DNA from: Sphingobacteriia bacterium
GTDB lineage: Bacteria; Bacteroidota; Bacteroidia; Chitinophagales; Chitinophagaceae
Assembly: GCA_015999745.1 (NCBI GenBank)
Contig: JAECQP010000018.1
Coordinates: 2,543-61,219, forward strand
Direction: 5' to 3'
DNA length: 58,677 nt
This document shows positions 8,882 to 17,783 of this stretch, one piece after another. The position numbers and the translations under genes were made by a program. Within the stretch, counting starts at the first letter, position 1, and each line of letters begins with the position of its first letter. A model generated the notes under the pieces. The model searched no databases. It was given only the letters and a program-made list of their open reading frames with translations, and was not told the DNA's origin.

Positions 8882-10315
8882 TTATTTAAAGGCCATCAAT
8901 TGCTGCGATAACTTTAGCAGATTCGCCTCATCAAAATGCCTGGTCATGATCTGGAGGCCAAAAGGCATGCCATTTGAATGGGTGAACAGTGGAACGGAAA
9001 TAGCAGGAATGCCTACCAGGTTAGGATATACGGTATAAATATCGGCCAGGAACATTTCGATGGGATCGTCCGATTTTTCTCCAATCCTGAATGCAGTGGA
9101 AGGAACCGTTGGTGAAATAATCGCATCGTACTGCGCAAAAATAGCTTCAGTCCTGGTTTTCAGTAACTGTCGTACCTGTTGCGCCTTGGTGAAATAGGCA
9201 TCAAAATAGCCTTCACTTAATACGAAGGTTCCAAGTAAAATTCTTCTTTTAACCTCTTCTCCAAACCCTTCGCTTCTGGAAGATTTGTACAATGTGGTGA
9301 GGTCGATATTTTCTGCTGCAGTGCGGTGTCCGTACCGTACGCCATCGAAACGGGAAAGGTTACTGGATGCTTCTGCAGTGGTCAATACATAATAAGTGGG
9401 TACAACGTATTCCAGTAAATCAAAACCGACCGGTTCTACGGTATAACCTGCGGCTTTCAGTGCTTCGATCCTGGCAAGGATCTGGTTCCGGATATCGGTA
9501 TCGAGCGCAGGATGTTCAATGGATTCTTTGAAATAAGCAATACGGTATTTTTTATCGGGGCTGTTTACTGCAGCTGTATAGGCATCTACAGGCCTGTCGG
9601 AAACGGTGCTGTCAAATTCATCCGCACCTGCAATGGTTTCCAGTACCAGTGCGGCGTCTTCTACCGTATTAGAGAAGATCCCGATCTGATCAAAGGAAGA
9701 GGCATAGGCGATCAATCCATAACGGGATATTCTTCCATAGGTTGGCTTAATGCCCACAATTCCTGTGAAGTCGGCAGGCTGCCTTACGGAACCGCCTGTA
9801 TCGCTGCCCAGGCTTACCATACAAAGGCCTGCCTGAACGGAAACGGCAGATCCGCCCGATGAGCCTCCGGACACCCTTTCGGTATCCCTGGCGTTTTTCA
9901 CCGGTCCGTAGGAGGAATTCTCATTACTACTGCCCATGGCAAATTCATCACAGTTCTGGCGGCCAATGACAATGGCGCCGGCATCGAGTAATTTCTGTGT
10001 GGCAGTAGCATTGTAAATGGAGGTAAATCCGGTAAGTATTTTGGATGCGGCTGTTACCTGGTGGTCCTTGTAACAGATCACATCTTTTAGCCCAACGACC
10101 ACGCCATGTAAGGGTGACATAGCTGCTCCGTTGGTGCGTTGGGTATCCAGTAAGGCGGCCTGTTCCAGCGCTTCCTGTTCATACAGTTCCACGTATGCAT
10201 TCAGGTGCACCTGTTCCCTGATCCTATCTATATAAAAACGAACGGCCTCCACACAGGTGGTTTGGCCGTTCTGTAATGCGATATGATAGTCTTTGATTGA
10301 ATGAAACCGAAACAA
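8882..10315 (-). CDS. gatA: Aspartyl/glutamyl-tRNA amidotransferase subunit A
   Basis: A 477-residue amidase-signature protein. In GatCAB it releases ammonia from glutamine and converts Glu-tRNA(Gln) or Asp-tRNA(Asn) to the amide form. The Ser-cis-Ser-Lys triad is intact: Lys77 in GLKD, Ser152 in GGSSGGSA and nucleophile Ser176 in SDTGGSVRQPA. The spacing is the same as in characterised GatA proteins. The length is normal for bacterial GatA. gatB and gatC are not in the window. It is followed by the transglycosylase and preceded by tatA on the same strand (24 nt gap). Confidence 0.9.
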   Translation of the reverse strand: MFRFHSIKDYHIALQNGQTTCVEAVRFYIDRIREQVHLNAYVELYEQEALEQAALLDTQRTNGAAMSPLHGVVVGLKDVICYKDHQVTAASKILTGFTSIYNATATQKLLDAGAIVIGRQNCDEFAMGSSNENSSYGPVKNARDTERVSGGSSGGSAVSVQAGLCMVSLGSDTGGSVRQPADFTGIVGIKPTYGRISRYGLIAYASSFDQIGIFSNTVEDAALVLETIAGADEFDSTVSDRPVDAYTAAVNSPDKKYRIAYFKESIEHPALDTDIRNQILARIEALKAAGYTVEPVGFDLLEYVVPTYYVLTTAEASSNLSRFDGVRYGHRTAAENIDLTTLYKSSRSEGFGEEVKRRILLGTFVLSEGYFDAYFTKAQQVRQLLKTRTEAIFAQYDAIISPTVPSTAFRIGEKSDDPIEMFLADIYTVYPNLVGIPAISVPLFTHSNGMPFGLQIMTRHFDEANLLKLSQQLMAFK

Positions 10316-10339
10316 AGGCTTTTACTTTTTGAGAGATGA

Positions 10340-10528
10340 TTAAGCGGGGGTGTTGTCTTTTTCTTTGATTCCTTCTTCGAGTTCTTTCTTTACGTTGTTT
10401 TTAGCATCGTTGAATTCACGGATTCCCTTACCGAGACCTCTCATGAACTCCGGAATTTTTCTGCCACCAAATAAAACCAGGACTACGACACCAATGATCA
10501 GTAATTCCTGAAAGCCTAGATTACCCAT
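10340..10528 (-). CDS. tatA: Twin-arginine translocase TatA/E subunit
   Basis: A 62-residue protein with the TatA/E plan: a short N-terminal membrane helix ([18 protein letters not shown]), the FGGRKIPE hinge, an amphipathic helix ([15 protein letters not shown]) and a charged tail. TatA forms the pore of the twin-arginine export system for folded proteins in the inner membrane. No tatC is present here. A near-consensus -7 box (TAACTTTA, plus-strand 10548-10555) lies 19 nt before the start. Confidence 0.88.
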   Translation of the reverse strand: MGNLGFQELLIIGVVVLVLFGGRKIPEFMRGLGKGIREFNDAKNNVKKELEEGIKEKDNTPA

Positions 10529-10607
10529 TTTGATTGATTTAAGGTTGTAAAGTTAATATAAAACACGTGCCTTACAATTAAATAATGTTAAATCGGTCGC
10601 CGTAAAT

Positions 10608-10644
10608 AAAAAAGCGCCCTGGTATATACTCAGGACGCTTTTTT
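10608..10644 (-). terminator. Terminator of rplS
   Basis: A long A-rich/T-rich stem (aaaaaagcgccctg, paired with cagg-a-cgctttttt) around a GTATATACT loop lies 16 nt past the rplS stop. A T-run follows on the minus strand. Confidence 0.8.
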
Positions 10645-10659
10645 AATATATGTTCTGTA

Positions 10660-11010
10660 TTAGAAACGTTTTTCTTTGATACGTGCGCTCTTACCGCTGC
10701 GCTCACGCAGGTAGAATAACTTGGCACGACGAACTTTACCTACTTTATTCAGTACGATAGAGTCGATGTTTGGAGACAGGATAGGGAACAAACGTTCTAC
10801 ACCTACTCCATCGGAGATTTTACGTACAGTGAAGGACGCTGTAGCTCCATTTCCCTGTAATTTGATTACATCTCCACGGAAGCTCTGGATACGCTCTTTA
10901 CCACCCTCTACGATTTTATAGTTAACAGTGATATTGTCACCTGCTTTAAACTTAGGATGCTCTTTGCCAGCTGTTAACTGGGAATGTACAAACTGAACTG
11001 CTGCGTTCAT
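10660..11010 (-). CDS. rplS: 50S ribosomal protein L19
   Basis: A 116-residue ribosomal protein that sits at the 30S-50S interface. Family blocks are visible: [25 protein letters not shown] at about 19-43, [17 protein letters not shown] at about 59-75 and the terminal [22 protein letters not shown]. Its length and order are normal. It is a single-gene transcription unit: a perfect -7 box (TACCTTTG) 22 nt upstream and its own terminator. In many bacteria rplS follows trmD and rpsP, but that linkage is absent here. Confidence 0.95.
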   Translation of the reverse strand: MNAAVQFVHSQLTAGKEHPKFKAGDNITVNYKIVEGGKERIQSFRGDVIKLQGNGATASFTVRKISDGVGVERLFPILSPNIDSIVLNKVGKVRRAKLFYLRERSGKSARIKEKRF

Positions 11011-11032
11011 AACTTTTAATTTTTGCGGACGG

Positions 11033-11040
11033 CAAAGGTA
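11033..11040 (-). promoter_or_regulatory. -7 promoter box of rplS
   Basis: On the minus strand TACCTTTG matches TAnnTTTG exactly and ends 22 nt before the rplS ATG, predicting a leader of about 18 nt. It abuts the rny terminator. Confidence 0.55.
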
Positions 11041-11043
11041 GTG

Positions 11044-11072
11044 AAAAAATCAGAATTCCGAAACCTATTCTG
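11044..11072 (-). terminator. Terminator of the pheT-zapA-rny unit
   Basis: The stem CAGAAT/ATTCTG (11067-11072 and 11051-11056) is followed on the minus strand by ATTTTTTC, 8 nt after the rny stop. The plus strand also carries a long T run next to it. Confidence 0.5.
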
Positions 11073-11079
11073 TTTTTTT

Positions 11080-12645
11080 TTACCTGGCAACGTTTACAGC
11101 CCTTTTTTCTCTGATTACGGTTACTTTGATCTGACCCGGATAAGTCATTTCTGTCTGGATCTTCTGGGCTATCTCAAAACTCAGTTTATCGCTGTCTACA
11201 TCGGTCACTTTATCGGCTTCTACAATCACGCGTAACTCCCGTCCCGCCTGAATTGCATAGGCTTTTTCCACTCCCTGGTAACCCAGTGCGAGGTTCTCCA
11301 GATCCTTGATTCTTTGCAGGTACTGCTGCATGATTTCCCTTCTGGCTCCGGGTCTGGCGCCACTGATGGCATCGCAGGCCTGAATAATCGGAGAAATAAC
11401 ATAAAGCATCTCCATTTCGTCGTGGTGGGCGCCGATTGCGTTCACTACGGCCGGGTTTTCCCCGTATTTCTCGGCCAGTTTAGCGCCTAAAAGGGCGTGG
11501 CTGAGTTCAGTTTCCTCATCGGGAACTTTCCCAATATCGTGTAAAAGACCAGCTCTTTTGGCCAGTTTGGGGTTCATACCCAGCTCAGCGGCCATGATCC
11601 CGCAGAGATTGGCGGTTTCGCGGCTGTGCATCAGCAGGTTCTGGCCATAAGAAGACCTGAATCGCATTTTACCTACAATCCGGATCAGTTCCTTGTGCAG
11701 GCCATGAATACCCATTTCAATGACGGTACGCTCTCCAATCTCCATTACCTGTTCTTCCAGCTGGCGGCGGGTTTTCTCTACCACTTCTTCAATACGGGCA
11801 GGGTGGATACGGCCATCAGCAACCAGGCGCTGCAGGCTTAAACGGGCAATCTCTCTTCTCAACGGATCAAAGGAAGACAGGATGATGGCTTCAGGCGTAT
11901 CGTCCACGATCAGGTCAACGCCTGTTGCAGCCTCAATAGCACGAATATTACGGCCCTCACGACCAATGATCTGCCCTTTGATTTCGTCGGTTTCCAGGTT
12001 AAATACCGTTACGGTATTTTCAATGGTCTGCTCGGCAGCAGTTCGCTGTATAGACTGGATAACAATTTTACGGGCTTCTTTATTGGCCTTTTGCTTGGCT
12101 TCTTCAATAATGTCCTGCTGTAAAGCCAGGGCCTGGGTGTGGGCCTCCTGTTTCAGGCTTTCGATCAACTGGCTCTTGGCTTCTTCCGCACTTAATCCTG
12201 CAATTTTTTCCAGTCTGCGGATATGCTCTTCCTGGTGTTTCTCCAGCTCGGTGCGTTTGTGGTTTACCAGTTCAATCTGGCGGTTCAGGTTTTCCTTGAT
12301 CGCCTCATTTTCCTTTACCTGCTTGTCTATAGCAGCTTCTTTTTGATTGATGGTGATTTCTTTCTGCTTAATCCGGTTCTCTGTGTCGCCGATTTTGCGA
12401 TTTTTTTCGAGAATTTCTTTGTCGTGCTCCGCTTTCAGTTGTACAAAACGCTCCTTGGCCTCTAGTTGTTTCTCTTTTTTAACGGTTTCGGCCCTTAATT
12501 CTGCTTCTTTGAGGATGTTTTGCGCCTGATGCTCAGCGTCTTCAATCTGTTTTTTTGTGTTCTTAGCGAAAATAAATCTACCCGCTACTACACCTATAAT
12601 CAGTGATATTGCACCAATTAGTATTGAAATTATTGCTTGATCCAT
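11080..12645 (-). CDS. rny: Ribonuclease Y
   Basis: A 521-residue membrane-anchored endoribonuclease that starts mRNA decay. It has an N-terminal membrane helix (residues 5-26), then a long coiled coil (about 30-195). A KH RNA-binding domain contains [13 protein letters not shown] at 226-238. An HD phosphohydrolase domain has its metal-binding His-Asp in [11 protein letters not shown] (His369-Asp370), with further ligands in the GAHHDE segment. Length and order are standard. Its neighbours zapA and pheT upstream are usual in this phylum. The 170-nt gap before its ATG holds a candidate structured RNA, so the rny leader may overlap it. Confidence 0.93.
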   Translation of the reverse strand: MDQAIISILIGAISLIIGVVAGRFIFAKNTKKQIEDAEHQAQNILKEAELRAETVKKEKQLEAKERFVQLKAEHDKEILEKNRKIGDTENRIKQKEITINQKEAAIDKQVKENEAIKENLNRQIELVNHKRTELEKHQEEHIRRLEKIAGLSAEEAKSQLIESLKQEAHTQALALQQDIIEEAKQKANKEARKIVIQSIQRTAAEQTIENTVTVFNLETDEIKGQIIGREGRNIRAIEAATGVDLIVDDTPEAIILSSFDPLRREIARLSLQRLVADGRIHPARIEEVVEKTRRQLEEQVMEIGERTVIEMGIHGLHKELIRIVGKMRFRSSYGQNLLMHSRETANLCGIMAAELGMNPKLAKRAGLLHDIGKVPDEETELSHALLGAKLAEKYGENPAVVNAIGAHHDEMEMLYVISPIIQACDAISGARPGARREIMQQYLQRIKDLENLALGYQGVEKAYAIQAGRELRVIVEADKVTDVDSDKLSFEIAQKIQTEMTYPGQIKVTVIREKRAVNVAR

Positions 12646-12783
12646 GTTGTTGGCAAGGGTTTAAAAAGTTCACAATCCTATTTATCTTATCACATCTCAT
12701 CTTTTGATAATAAATGGTGATATCCACGAAGATAATTAATCTGGGGGAAGATTGGAAGACGAACTTTGGGAGCAACCGGAGGT
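12646..12783 (-). ncRNA. Candidate structured RNA between zapA and rny (6S-like)
   Basis: The 170-nt zapA-rny gap encodes, on the minus strand, a rod-like fold of about 135 nt. Nested pairings are GTTG/CAAC (12773-12776 with 12649-12652), AAAGTTC/GAACTTT (12761-12767 with 12665-12671), AATC/GATT (12750-12753 with 12674-12677) and TTATCTT/AAGATAA (12729-12735 with 12682-12688). A C-rich asymmetric bulge lies between the middle stems and a smaller terminal hairpin. A closing stem, a central bubble and a terminal stem make the 6S RNA architecture, and 6S (ssrS) adjoins zapA in proteobacteria. The identity is inferred; it could instead be the rny leader. Confidence 0.4.
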
Positions 12784-12787
12784 ATAA

Positions 12788-12795
12788 CAAATAAA
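12788..12795 (-). promoter_or_regulatory. Possible -7 box for the zapA-rny intergenic RNA
   Basis: On the minus strand TTTATTTG matches TAnnTTTG at 7 of 8 positions (the first-half A is T). It would start transcription near 12783, just at the 5' end of the predicted fold. Confidence 0.3.
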
Positions 12796-12815
12796 AATAT
12801 ATTTTAAAGGGCCGC

Positions 12816-13127
12816 TTATTGCGGATTTTCGGCCAGTACCTTATCGATCATTTTGCTCAGTTCGGAGAGTTTCTGAACCGTATCATTCCATTGAACAGGC
12901 TGGGAGCCTCCTTCTTTTTGTTCAGTCACAAACCAGATCAGTACCATTGCAATATAATCCTGCATGTCTTTTCCGGCAAATTGTGTTTTAAATTCAGTGA
13001 TTTTATCGTTGATCAGGGACGCAGATTTACGCACCATCTCCTCATCGGCAGGTTCAATTTTTAACCGGTAACTCCGGTCGGCAATCACAATATTTACGGG
13101 GATCAGTTCAGCCATAGTTTCAGGCAT
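12816..13127 (-). CDS. zapA: Cell division protein ZapA
   Basis: A 103-residue FtsZ-ring accessory protein that cross-links FtsZ filaments at mid-cell. The N-terminal part (LIPVNIVIADRSYRLKIEPADEEMVRKSA) is the ZapA head-domain pattern. The remaining residues form a helix (SLINDKITEFKTQFAGKDMQDYIAMVLI) and a C-terminal coiled coil. It overlaps the upstream coiled-coil gene by 8 bp, which points to translational coupling, and lies in the pheT-zapA-rny cluster. Confidence 0.85.
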   Translation of the reverse strand: MPETMAELIPVNIVIADRSYRLKIEPADEEMVRKSASLINDKITEFKTQFAGKDMQDYIAMVLIWFVTEQKEGGSQPVQWNDTVQKLSELSKMIDKVLAENPQ

Positions 13128-13407
13128 GCAGCAATGCCAGGCATTTATCTATTTCTTTGAGATAGGTGTCTATTTTTTTCTGTAACCGGGCTTTCTCCGC
13201 TTCATCGCGGTTTCCACCGGTGAGCTGAACGGCAGCTACTTTTTGTTCCAGTTGTATCAGTTGTTCGGTCTTTTTCTGCTGTTCAGATTGCAACACGGCA
13301 ATATCCTTCTGCAAACGGCTATTCTCTTTCTGCAACTGCCTGTATTCTTTGATCAGCAGCTGTAGTTTTTCCTGCAGGTGGTCCATATTGGTGTTGATAT
13401 CAATCAT
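13120..13407 (-). CDS. Small coiled-coil protein beside zapA
   Basis: A 95-residue protein predicted to be almost entirely coiled coil (LQEKLQLLIKEYRQLQKENSR and similar heptads), with a basic/acidic mixed C-terminus ending ALLHA. No enzyme motif. Its ATG overlaps the pheT stop (TAATG), and its end overlaps zapA by 8 bp, so it is translationally coupled on both sides. Position and architecture recall ZapB-like division coiled coils, but that role is inferred only from context. An internal Met at residue 8 is an alternative start. Confidence 0.7.
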   Translation of the reverse strand: MIDINTNMDHLQEKLQLLIKEYRQLQKENSRLQKDIAVLQSEQQKKTEQLIQLEQKVAAVQLTGGNRDEAEKARLQKKIDTYLKEIDKCLALLHA

Positions 13408-15821
13408 TATTTTCTGATTTCAGCTTGTACTTCCTTCTCAAAACACTGGATCAGCTTATTCATCATACCATCAATCTCCTTATCCGTTAATGTTTTGGTA
13501 TCATCGGAGAAAGTGAAGCTGATAGCCATTGATTTTTTGTCCTTACCCAATTTTTCGCTTTCAAAAATATCAAACAGCTGTACCTGCTGAAGCTTAGGCA
13601 ATTTAACGGATTGAACCGACTTTTCAATGGCTGCGTAAGTAACCTGTTTGTCAACCACCAGGGCAAGGTCCCGCTCTACTACAGGGAACTTGTTCACTTC
13701 CCTGTACACGATCTTCTTTTTCTGCACTGCACTCAGCAGTTGGCCGAATGGAAGATCCAGCATGAATACCGGTTGTTTCAGGTCAAATGCATTGAGTTTT
13801 TCAGCGCTTACGGTTACCAGGGATCCAATGGATTGGTTATCGGCAAAAAAGGCTACAGTTCCGGGTTGACCGGCATTTTCCTCAAACCGGATATTGTCCA
13901 GGCCGCACCATTGTAAAATGGCGATGGCCAGCCCTTTCATGGAAAAGAAATCGAGCGGTGTACCTTTGCTTCTCCATCCCTGGTCGTGGTTGTTGCCGGT
14001 TGCAAATAAGCAGAAATGTTCTTCCTCTATAAATCCATCCTCCCTGGTACGGTAGGTTTTACCAAATTCAAACAACTGCAGGTTGTTGTTTTTCCTGTTG
14101 AGGTTATAGGCAATGGTTTCCAGTCCGCTTTCCAGCATGGATGGTCTCAGTACGTCCAGTTCGGCGCTGAGATTGTTCATCATCTTTACAGTATAGGCGG
14201 TAGTGGCTTCGTCGAAATATTTGCTGTTGGTAATAGAGTTCGTAACGATCTCGGTAAATCCTTTGCCCACCAGGAATCCGGCGATCTTCTCGCGCAGATT
14301 TTCCTTGATGCCGATCTTTTCCACAGCGGGGCTGATGGTGATCATAGTCGGGATTTCCACATTGTCCAGTCCGTCGATGCGTAGAATTTCTTCCACAATA
14401 TCTGCCGGGATGCTGATATCAGGTTTGCTGTAAGGTACTTCCACCATCAGTTCGTCCAGCCCTTCTTTTACAATATCAAAACCCAATGCTGTCAGGATTC
14501 TTTTTACTTTATCGGCATGGTAGTTTTTGCCGCTTAATTTTTTGAGATAGTGATTCTTGATCGTAACGGTAGCACGGGGTTTTGGATCCGGATAAATGTC
14601 GGTAATATCGCTGCTGATTTCTCCGCCGGCTACTTCTTTTATCAACAAGGCGGCCCGTTTCAGCACATTAACCGTGTTCGATATATCAATTCCTTTTTCA
14701 AACCTGGTTGCTGCATCGGTTCTTAATCCATGACGCAGGGAGGTTAAACGGGTTCTGATGGAATCAAAGCAGGCGCTCTCCAGAAAAATGGCGGTAGTGC
14801 TTTCGGATACACCGCTTTTTGCTCCGCCGAATACACCCGCTATACACATGCCTTCGCTGGCGTTGCAGATCATCAGATCGTCCTGGTGCAGTTTTCTTTC
14901 CTTCCCGTCCAGTGTAATGAAGGGTGTACCTGCCGGCAGGTTTTTGACAATGATTTTATTTCCGGTAATGGCAGCTACATCAAATGCATGCAGTGGCTGG
15001 CCGGTTTCGTGCAGGATGAAATTGGTGATGTCTACAATATTGTTGATACTGCGCTGACCAATTGCCGTTAGCTTGTTCACCAGCCACTCCGGTGAAGTTT
15101 TTACCGTAACACCACTGATGGTTACACCCGCATAACGGGGGCAGGCACTGGTATTTTCTACGATAACTTCAACCGGGTTATTCCTGTTGTCTGTTTTGAA
15201 ATTGTTGGTAAAGGGGGATTTCACCCTTGCTTCGTTCTGGTGGTGCGTAATGTAGGCGCAAACATCCCGGGCAACGCCCATATGGCTCATTGCATCCATT
15301 CTGTTGGGCGTAAGGCCGATCTCATAAATCCAGTCGGAATACGGGTTGAAGTACCTGGCAGCGGGGGTGCCTGCAACAGCCGTACCTGGCAGTACAATAA
15401 TACCTGCATGGCTTCCGCCGATACCGATCTCGTCTTCGGCACAGATCATTCCCTGGCTTTCTTCGCCGCGGATTTTGGCCAGTTTCATGGTCAAGGGCTC
15501 TCCGTTGATCGGGTAGATGGTAGTGCCCACGGGCGCAACCACCACTTTCTGGCCTTTTGCTACATTGGGAGCCCCGCACACGATCTTTAAAGGTGTTTCT
15601 CCGCCGGTATTCACCAGGGTGAGTTTCAGTTTATCTGCATTGGGGTGGGGGTTGCATTCCAGCACCTCTCCAATCACCAGTCCGGCCAGTCCGCCCCTGA
15701 TTTTCTCATATTGCTCCAGGCTTTCCACTTCCAGTCCTATTGAGGTCAGGATTTTGGATAATTGAGCAGGTTCGATGGGTTCCGGTAAATATTCACATAA
15801 CCAATTGTAACTAATTGTCAT
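13407..15821 (-). CDS. pheT: Phenylalanyl-tRNA synthetase beta subunit
   Basis: An 804-residue beta subunit of the alpha2-beta2 PheRS, which charges tRNA-Phe and edits mischarged Tyr. I chose the Met of MTISYNWLCEYL as start, the family's usual beginning; the frame stays open 9 codons further upstream. Domains in order: N-terminal; EMAP-like tRNA-binding domain (about 40-150, GLVIGEVLECNPHPNADKL); B3/B4 editing region with HAFD and a YAG segment; B5; catalytic-like core; and the C-terminal anticodon-binding FDX-ACB domain (about 710-804, FPVVERDLALVVD). pheS is not adjacent. A perfect -7 box lies 24 nt upstream. It heads the pheT-coiled-coil-zapA run. Confidence 0.93.
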   Translation of the reverse strand: MTISYNWLCEYLPEPIEPAQLSKILTSIGLEVESLEQYEKIRGGLAGLVIGEVLECNPHPNADKLKLTLVNTGGETPLKIVCGAPNVAKGQKVVVAPVGTTIYPINGEPLTMKLAKIRGEESQGMICAEDEIGIGGSHAGIIVLPGTAVAGTPAARYFNPYSDWIYEIGLTPNRMDAMSHMGVARDVCAYITHHQNEARVKSPFTNNFKTDNRNNPVEVIVENTSACPRYAGVTISGVTVKTSPEWLVNKLTAIGQRSINNIVDITNFILHETGQPLHAFDVAAITGNKIIVKNLPAGTPFITLDGKERKLHQDDLMICNASEGMCIAGVFGGAKSGVSESTTAIFLESACFDSIRTRLTSLRHGLRTDAATRFEKGIDISNTVNVLKRAALLIKEVAGGEISSDITDIYPDPKPRATVTIKNHYLKKLSGKNYHADKVKRILTALGFDIVKEGLDELMVEVPYSKPDISIPADIVEEILRIDGLDNVEIPTMITISPAVEKIGIKENLREKIAGFLVGKGFTEIVTNSITNSKYFDEATTAYTVKMMNNLSAELDVLRPSMLESGLETIAYNLNRKNNNLQLFEFGKTYRTREDGFIEEEHFCLFATGNNHDQGWRSKGTPLDFFSMKGLAIAILQWCGLDNIRFEENAGQPGTVAFFADNQSIGSLVTVSAEKLNAFDLKQPVFMLDLPFGQLLSAVQKKKIVYREVNKFPVVERDLALVVDKQVTYAAIEKSVQSVKLPKLQQVQLFDIFESEKLGKDKKSMAISFTFSDDTKTLTDKEIDGMMNKLIQCFEKEVQAEIRK

Positions 15822-15845
15822 ACTTGCTGCTGCTTGATAAGTCTG

Positions 15846-15853
15846 CAAAAATA
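15846..15853 (-). promoter_or_regulatory. -7 promoter box of pheT
   Basis: On the minus strand TATTTTTG matches TAnnTTTG exactly and ends 24 nt before the pheT start. It supports the shorter pheT start: transcription would begin inside the 5' extension of the open frame. Confidence 0.5.
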
Positions 15854-16195
15854 AGGGTTATAGGTCATGGACTAGTTAAGAAATTAACCTGAAATGAACC
15901 GCTGCTTCCGAAAATTTCTTTCTTCACACCGATTTGTGAATTTCGCCAAATAAAAGCGTAAAACTTTTGAATTTGGGGGATAAGCGTAGTAAATTGTGTG
16001 AATGGGAGTGAACTTGCTGTTAACAACCCCTTAATTGCCTGTGGAATAATATTGATTGGTAAAAAATTTCAGCCTGCAGATAGTTCCGATTATATTCGCT
16101 CCCCTTTACCATTCACGAAACAATTTCTTAACATAGAATTCTTTCGGAATATTTGGGTAACTGGTATTACTAACCTATTAAGTACGAACTGACCA
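15854..16195. other. Divergent pheT-dnaB intergenic region
   Basis: This AT-rich, non-coding stretch between the divergent pheT and dnaB genes contains no RNA gene, repeat or DnaA-box cluster that I can see. A weak -7-like AATATTTG near 16148-16155 could serve dnaB. Nothing else is supported. Confidence 0.5.
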
Positions 16196-17767
16196 ATGGA
16201 TATTACGAGCTTAAATAAAGACCGCAAAAGAAGAAAACCTTCTATTGACCTGAGTACCATGGTGTACGGCAAAGTACCCCCACAGGCCAAAGAATTGGAG
16301 GAAGCCATTTTAGGTGCATTAATGCTCGAGAAAAGCGCTTTCGATACGGTATCCGAAATTATCAAACCGGAGTGTTTTTATGTAGATGCCCATCAGCATA
16401 TTTTCAAAGCCATGCAATCGCTGCAGCAGAAAAGCGTGCCGATCGATATCCTCACTGTGGTGGAAGAACTGAAATCGCAGGAATTGCTGGATGTAGTGGG
16501 GGGGCCTTATTTTGTTACCAAACTGACTAATTCGGTTGTTTCTACTGCCAATATTGATGCACACGCAAGAATTGTGCTGCAGAAGTTCATTCAGCGCGAA
16601 CTGATCCGCATCAGCGGTGAAATTATCGGCGATGCTTACGAAGACAGTACCGATGTATTTGATCTGCTCGATGAAAGCGAAACCAAGATGTTCAACATCA
16701 CCAACAACTACCTCAAAAAGAACTTTGAAGATATCGGTAACGTATTGGTAGAAGCCATTACCCGTATAGATGAACTCAGAACCAAAACAGATGAGATTTC
16801 CGGCGTGCCGAGCGGGTTCGCTTCTCTCGACCGGGTAACATACGGCTGGCAGCCAACGGATCTGGTGATCCTTGCCGCCCGTCCTGCCGTGGGTAAAACA
16901 GCTTTTGCATTGAACCTTGCACGCAACGCAGCGCTGCACCCCACCAAACCGGTTGGCGTTGGATTCTTCTCGCTTGAAATGAGCGCCGCACAGTTGGTAC
17001 AGCGTATCTTAAGTGCAGAGAGCGAAATCAAGATGGAAAAAATCAGCCGGGGTAAACTGGAGGATTATGAGTACCAGCAACTGCACAGTAAGGGGATTAA
17101 AAAATTAGAGAACGCCCCTTTATACATCGACGACACTGCGGCATTGAACATATTTGAATTCAGGGCCAAGGCAAGAAGGATGGTGAACAAGCACAAAGTT
17201 GGCATCATCATCATTGACTACCTGCAACTGATGAGCGGAAGCAACGACAGAGGCGGTAACCGGGAGCAGGAGATCAGTAATATCTCCCGTAACCTCAAAG
17301 CCCTGGCAAAGGAACTGAAAGTGCCGATCATTGCGCTGAGCCAGTTGAGTCGTGCGGTGGAAACCAGGAAAGAAAGTAAGATGCCTCAATTGAGTGATCT
17401 CCGTGAATCCGGTGCCATTGAACAGGACGCCGATATGGTTATGTTCATTTATCGCCCGGAATACTACGAAGTGATGAACAACGAAATGGGCGAGAGTACC
17501 AGCGGTGAAACCCATATCCGTATTGCCAAGCACAGAAACGGTTCACTGGAAACCATTAAACTCAGGGCCAAACTGGAGATACAAAAATTTGAGGAATGGG
17601 AAAGCGACAGTGGTCCGGGCGGAAGCTGGAAACCCATCACCCCTAATCTTCCTGCTTCCGGTGGAGGCGTGGGCGATGGCGGTGCGGCACTCTATATTCA
17701 GAAAGGCAGCAGAATGAACAGTGGCAGCGATTTCGACGAGGGCCTCGACCAGGATGCACCTTTTTAA
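16196..17767 (+). CDS. dnaB: Replicative DNA helicase
   Basis: A 523-residue hexameric helicase that unwinds DNA at the replication fork. The N-terminal DnaB domain (about 25-130: PPQAKELEEAILGALM) is followed by a RecA-like C-terminal ATPase. Walker A is ARPAVGKTA at 228-236. Walker B lies in GIIIIDYLQLMSG near 340. The LSQLSRAVE and LRESGAIEQDAD motifs follow. No intein or insertion interrupts the motifs. The C-terminal 40 residues are glycine- and serine-rich and unstructured. It leads a run of plus-strand genes, with rsmE 16 nt downstream. Confidence 0.95.
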   Translation: MDITSLNKDRKRRKPSIDLSTMVYGKVPPQAKELEEAILGALMLEKSAFDTVSEIIKPECFYVDAHQHIFKAMQSLQQKSVPIDILTVVEELKSQELLDVVGGPYFVTKLTNSVVSTANIDAHARIVLQKFIQRELIRISGEIIGDAYEDSTDVFDLLDESETKMFNITNNYLKKNFEDIGNVLVEAITRIDELRTKTDEISGVPSGFASLDRVTYGWQPTDLVILAARPAVGKTAFALNLARNAALHPTKPVGVGFFSLEMSAAQLVQRILSAESEIKMEKISRGKLEDYEYQQLHSKGIKKLENAPLYIDDTAALNIFEFRAKARRMVNKHKVGIIIIDYLQLMSGSNDRGGNREQEISNISRNLKALAKELKVPIIALSQLSRAVETRKESKMPQLSDLRESGAIEQDADMVMFIYRPEYYEVMNNEMGESTSGETHIRIAKHRNGSLETIKLRAKLEIQKFEEWESDSGPGGSWKPITPNLPASGGGVGDGGAALYIQKGSRMNSGSDFDEGLDQDAPF

Positions 17768-17783
17768 CGGCTATTGACATTGT

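Noticed and set aside
15854..16195. Replication origin next to dnaB
   Set aside because: No cluster of DnaA boxes or AT-rich iterons was seen, and dnaA, dnaN or other origin genes are absent.
16319..16939. 206-codon minus-strand open frame
   Set aside because: It is antisense to dnaB and reads as a Cys/His-rich shadow without a family pattern.
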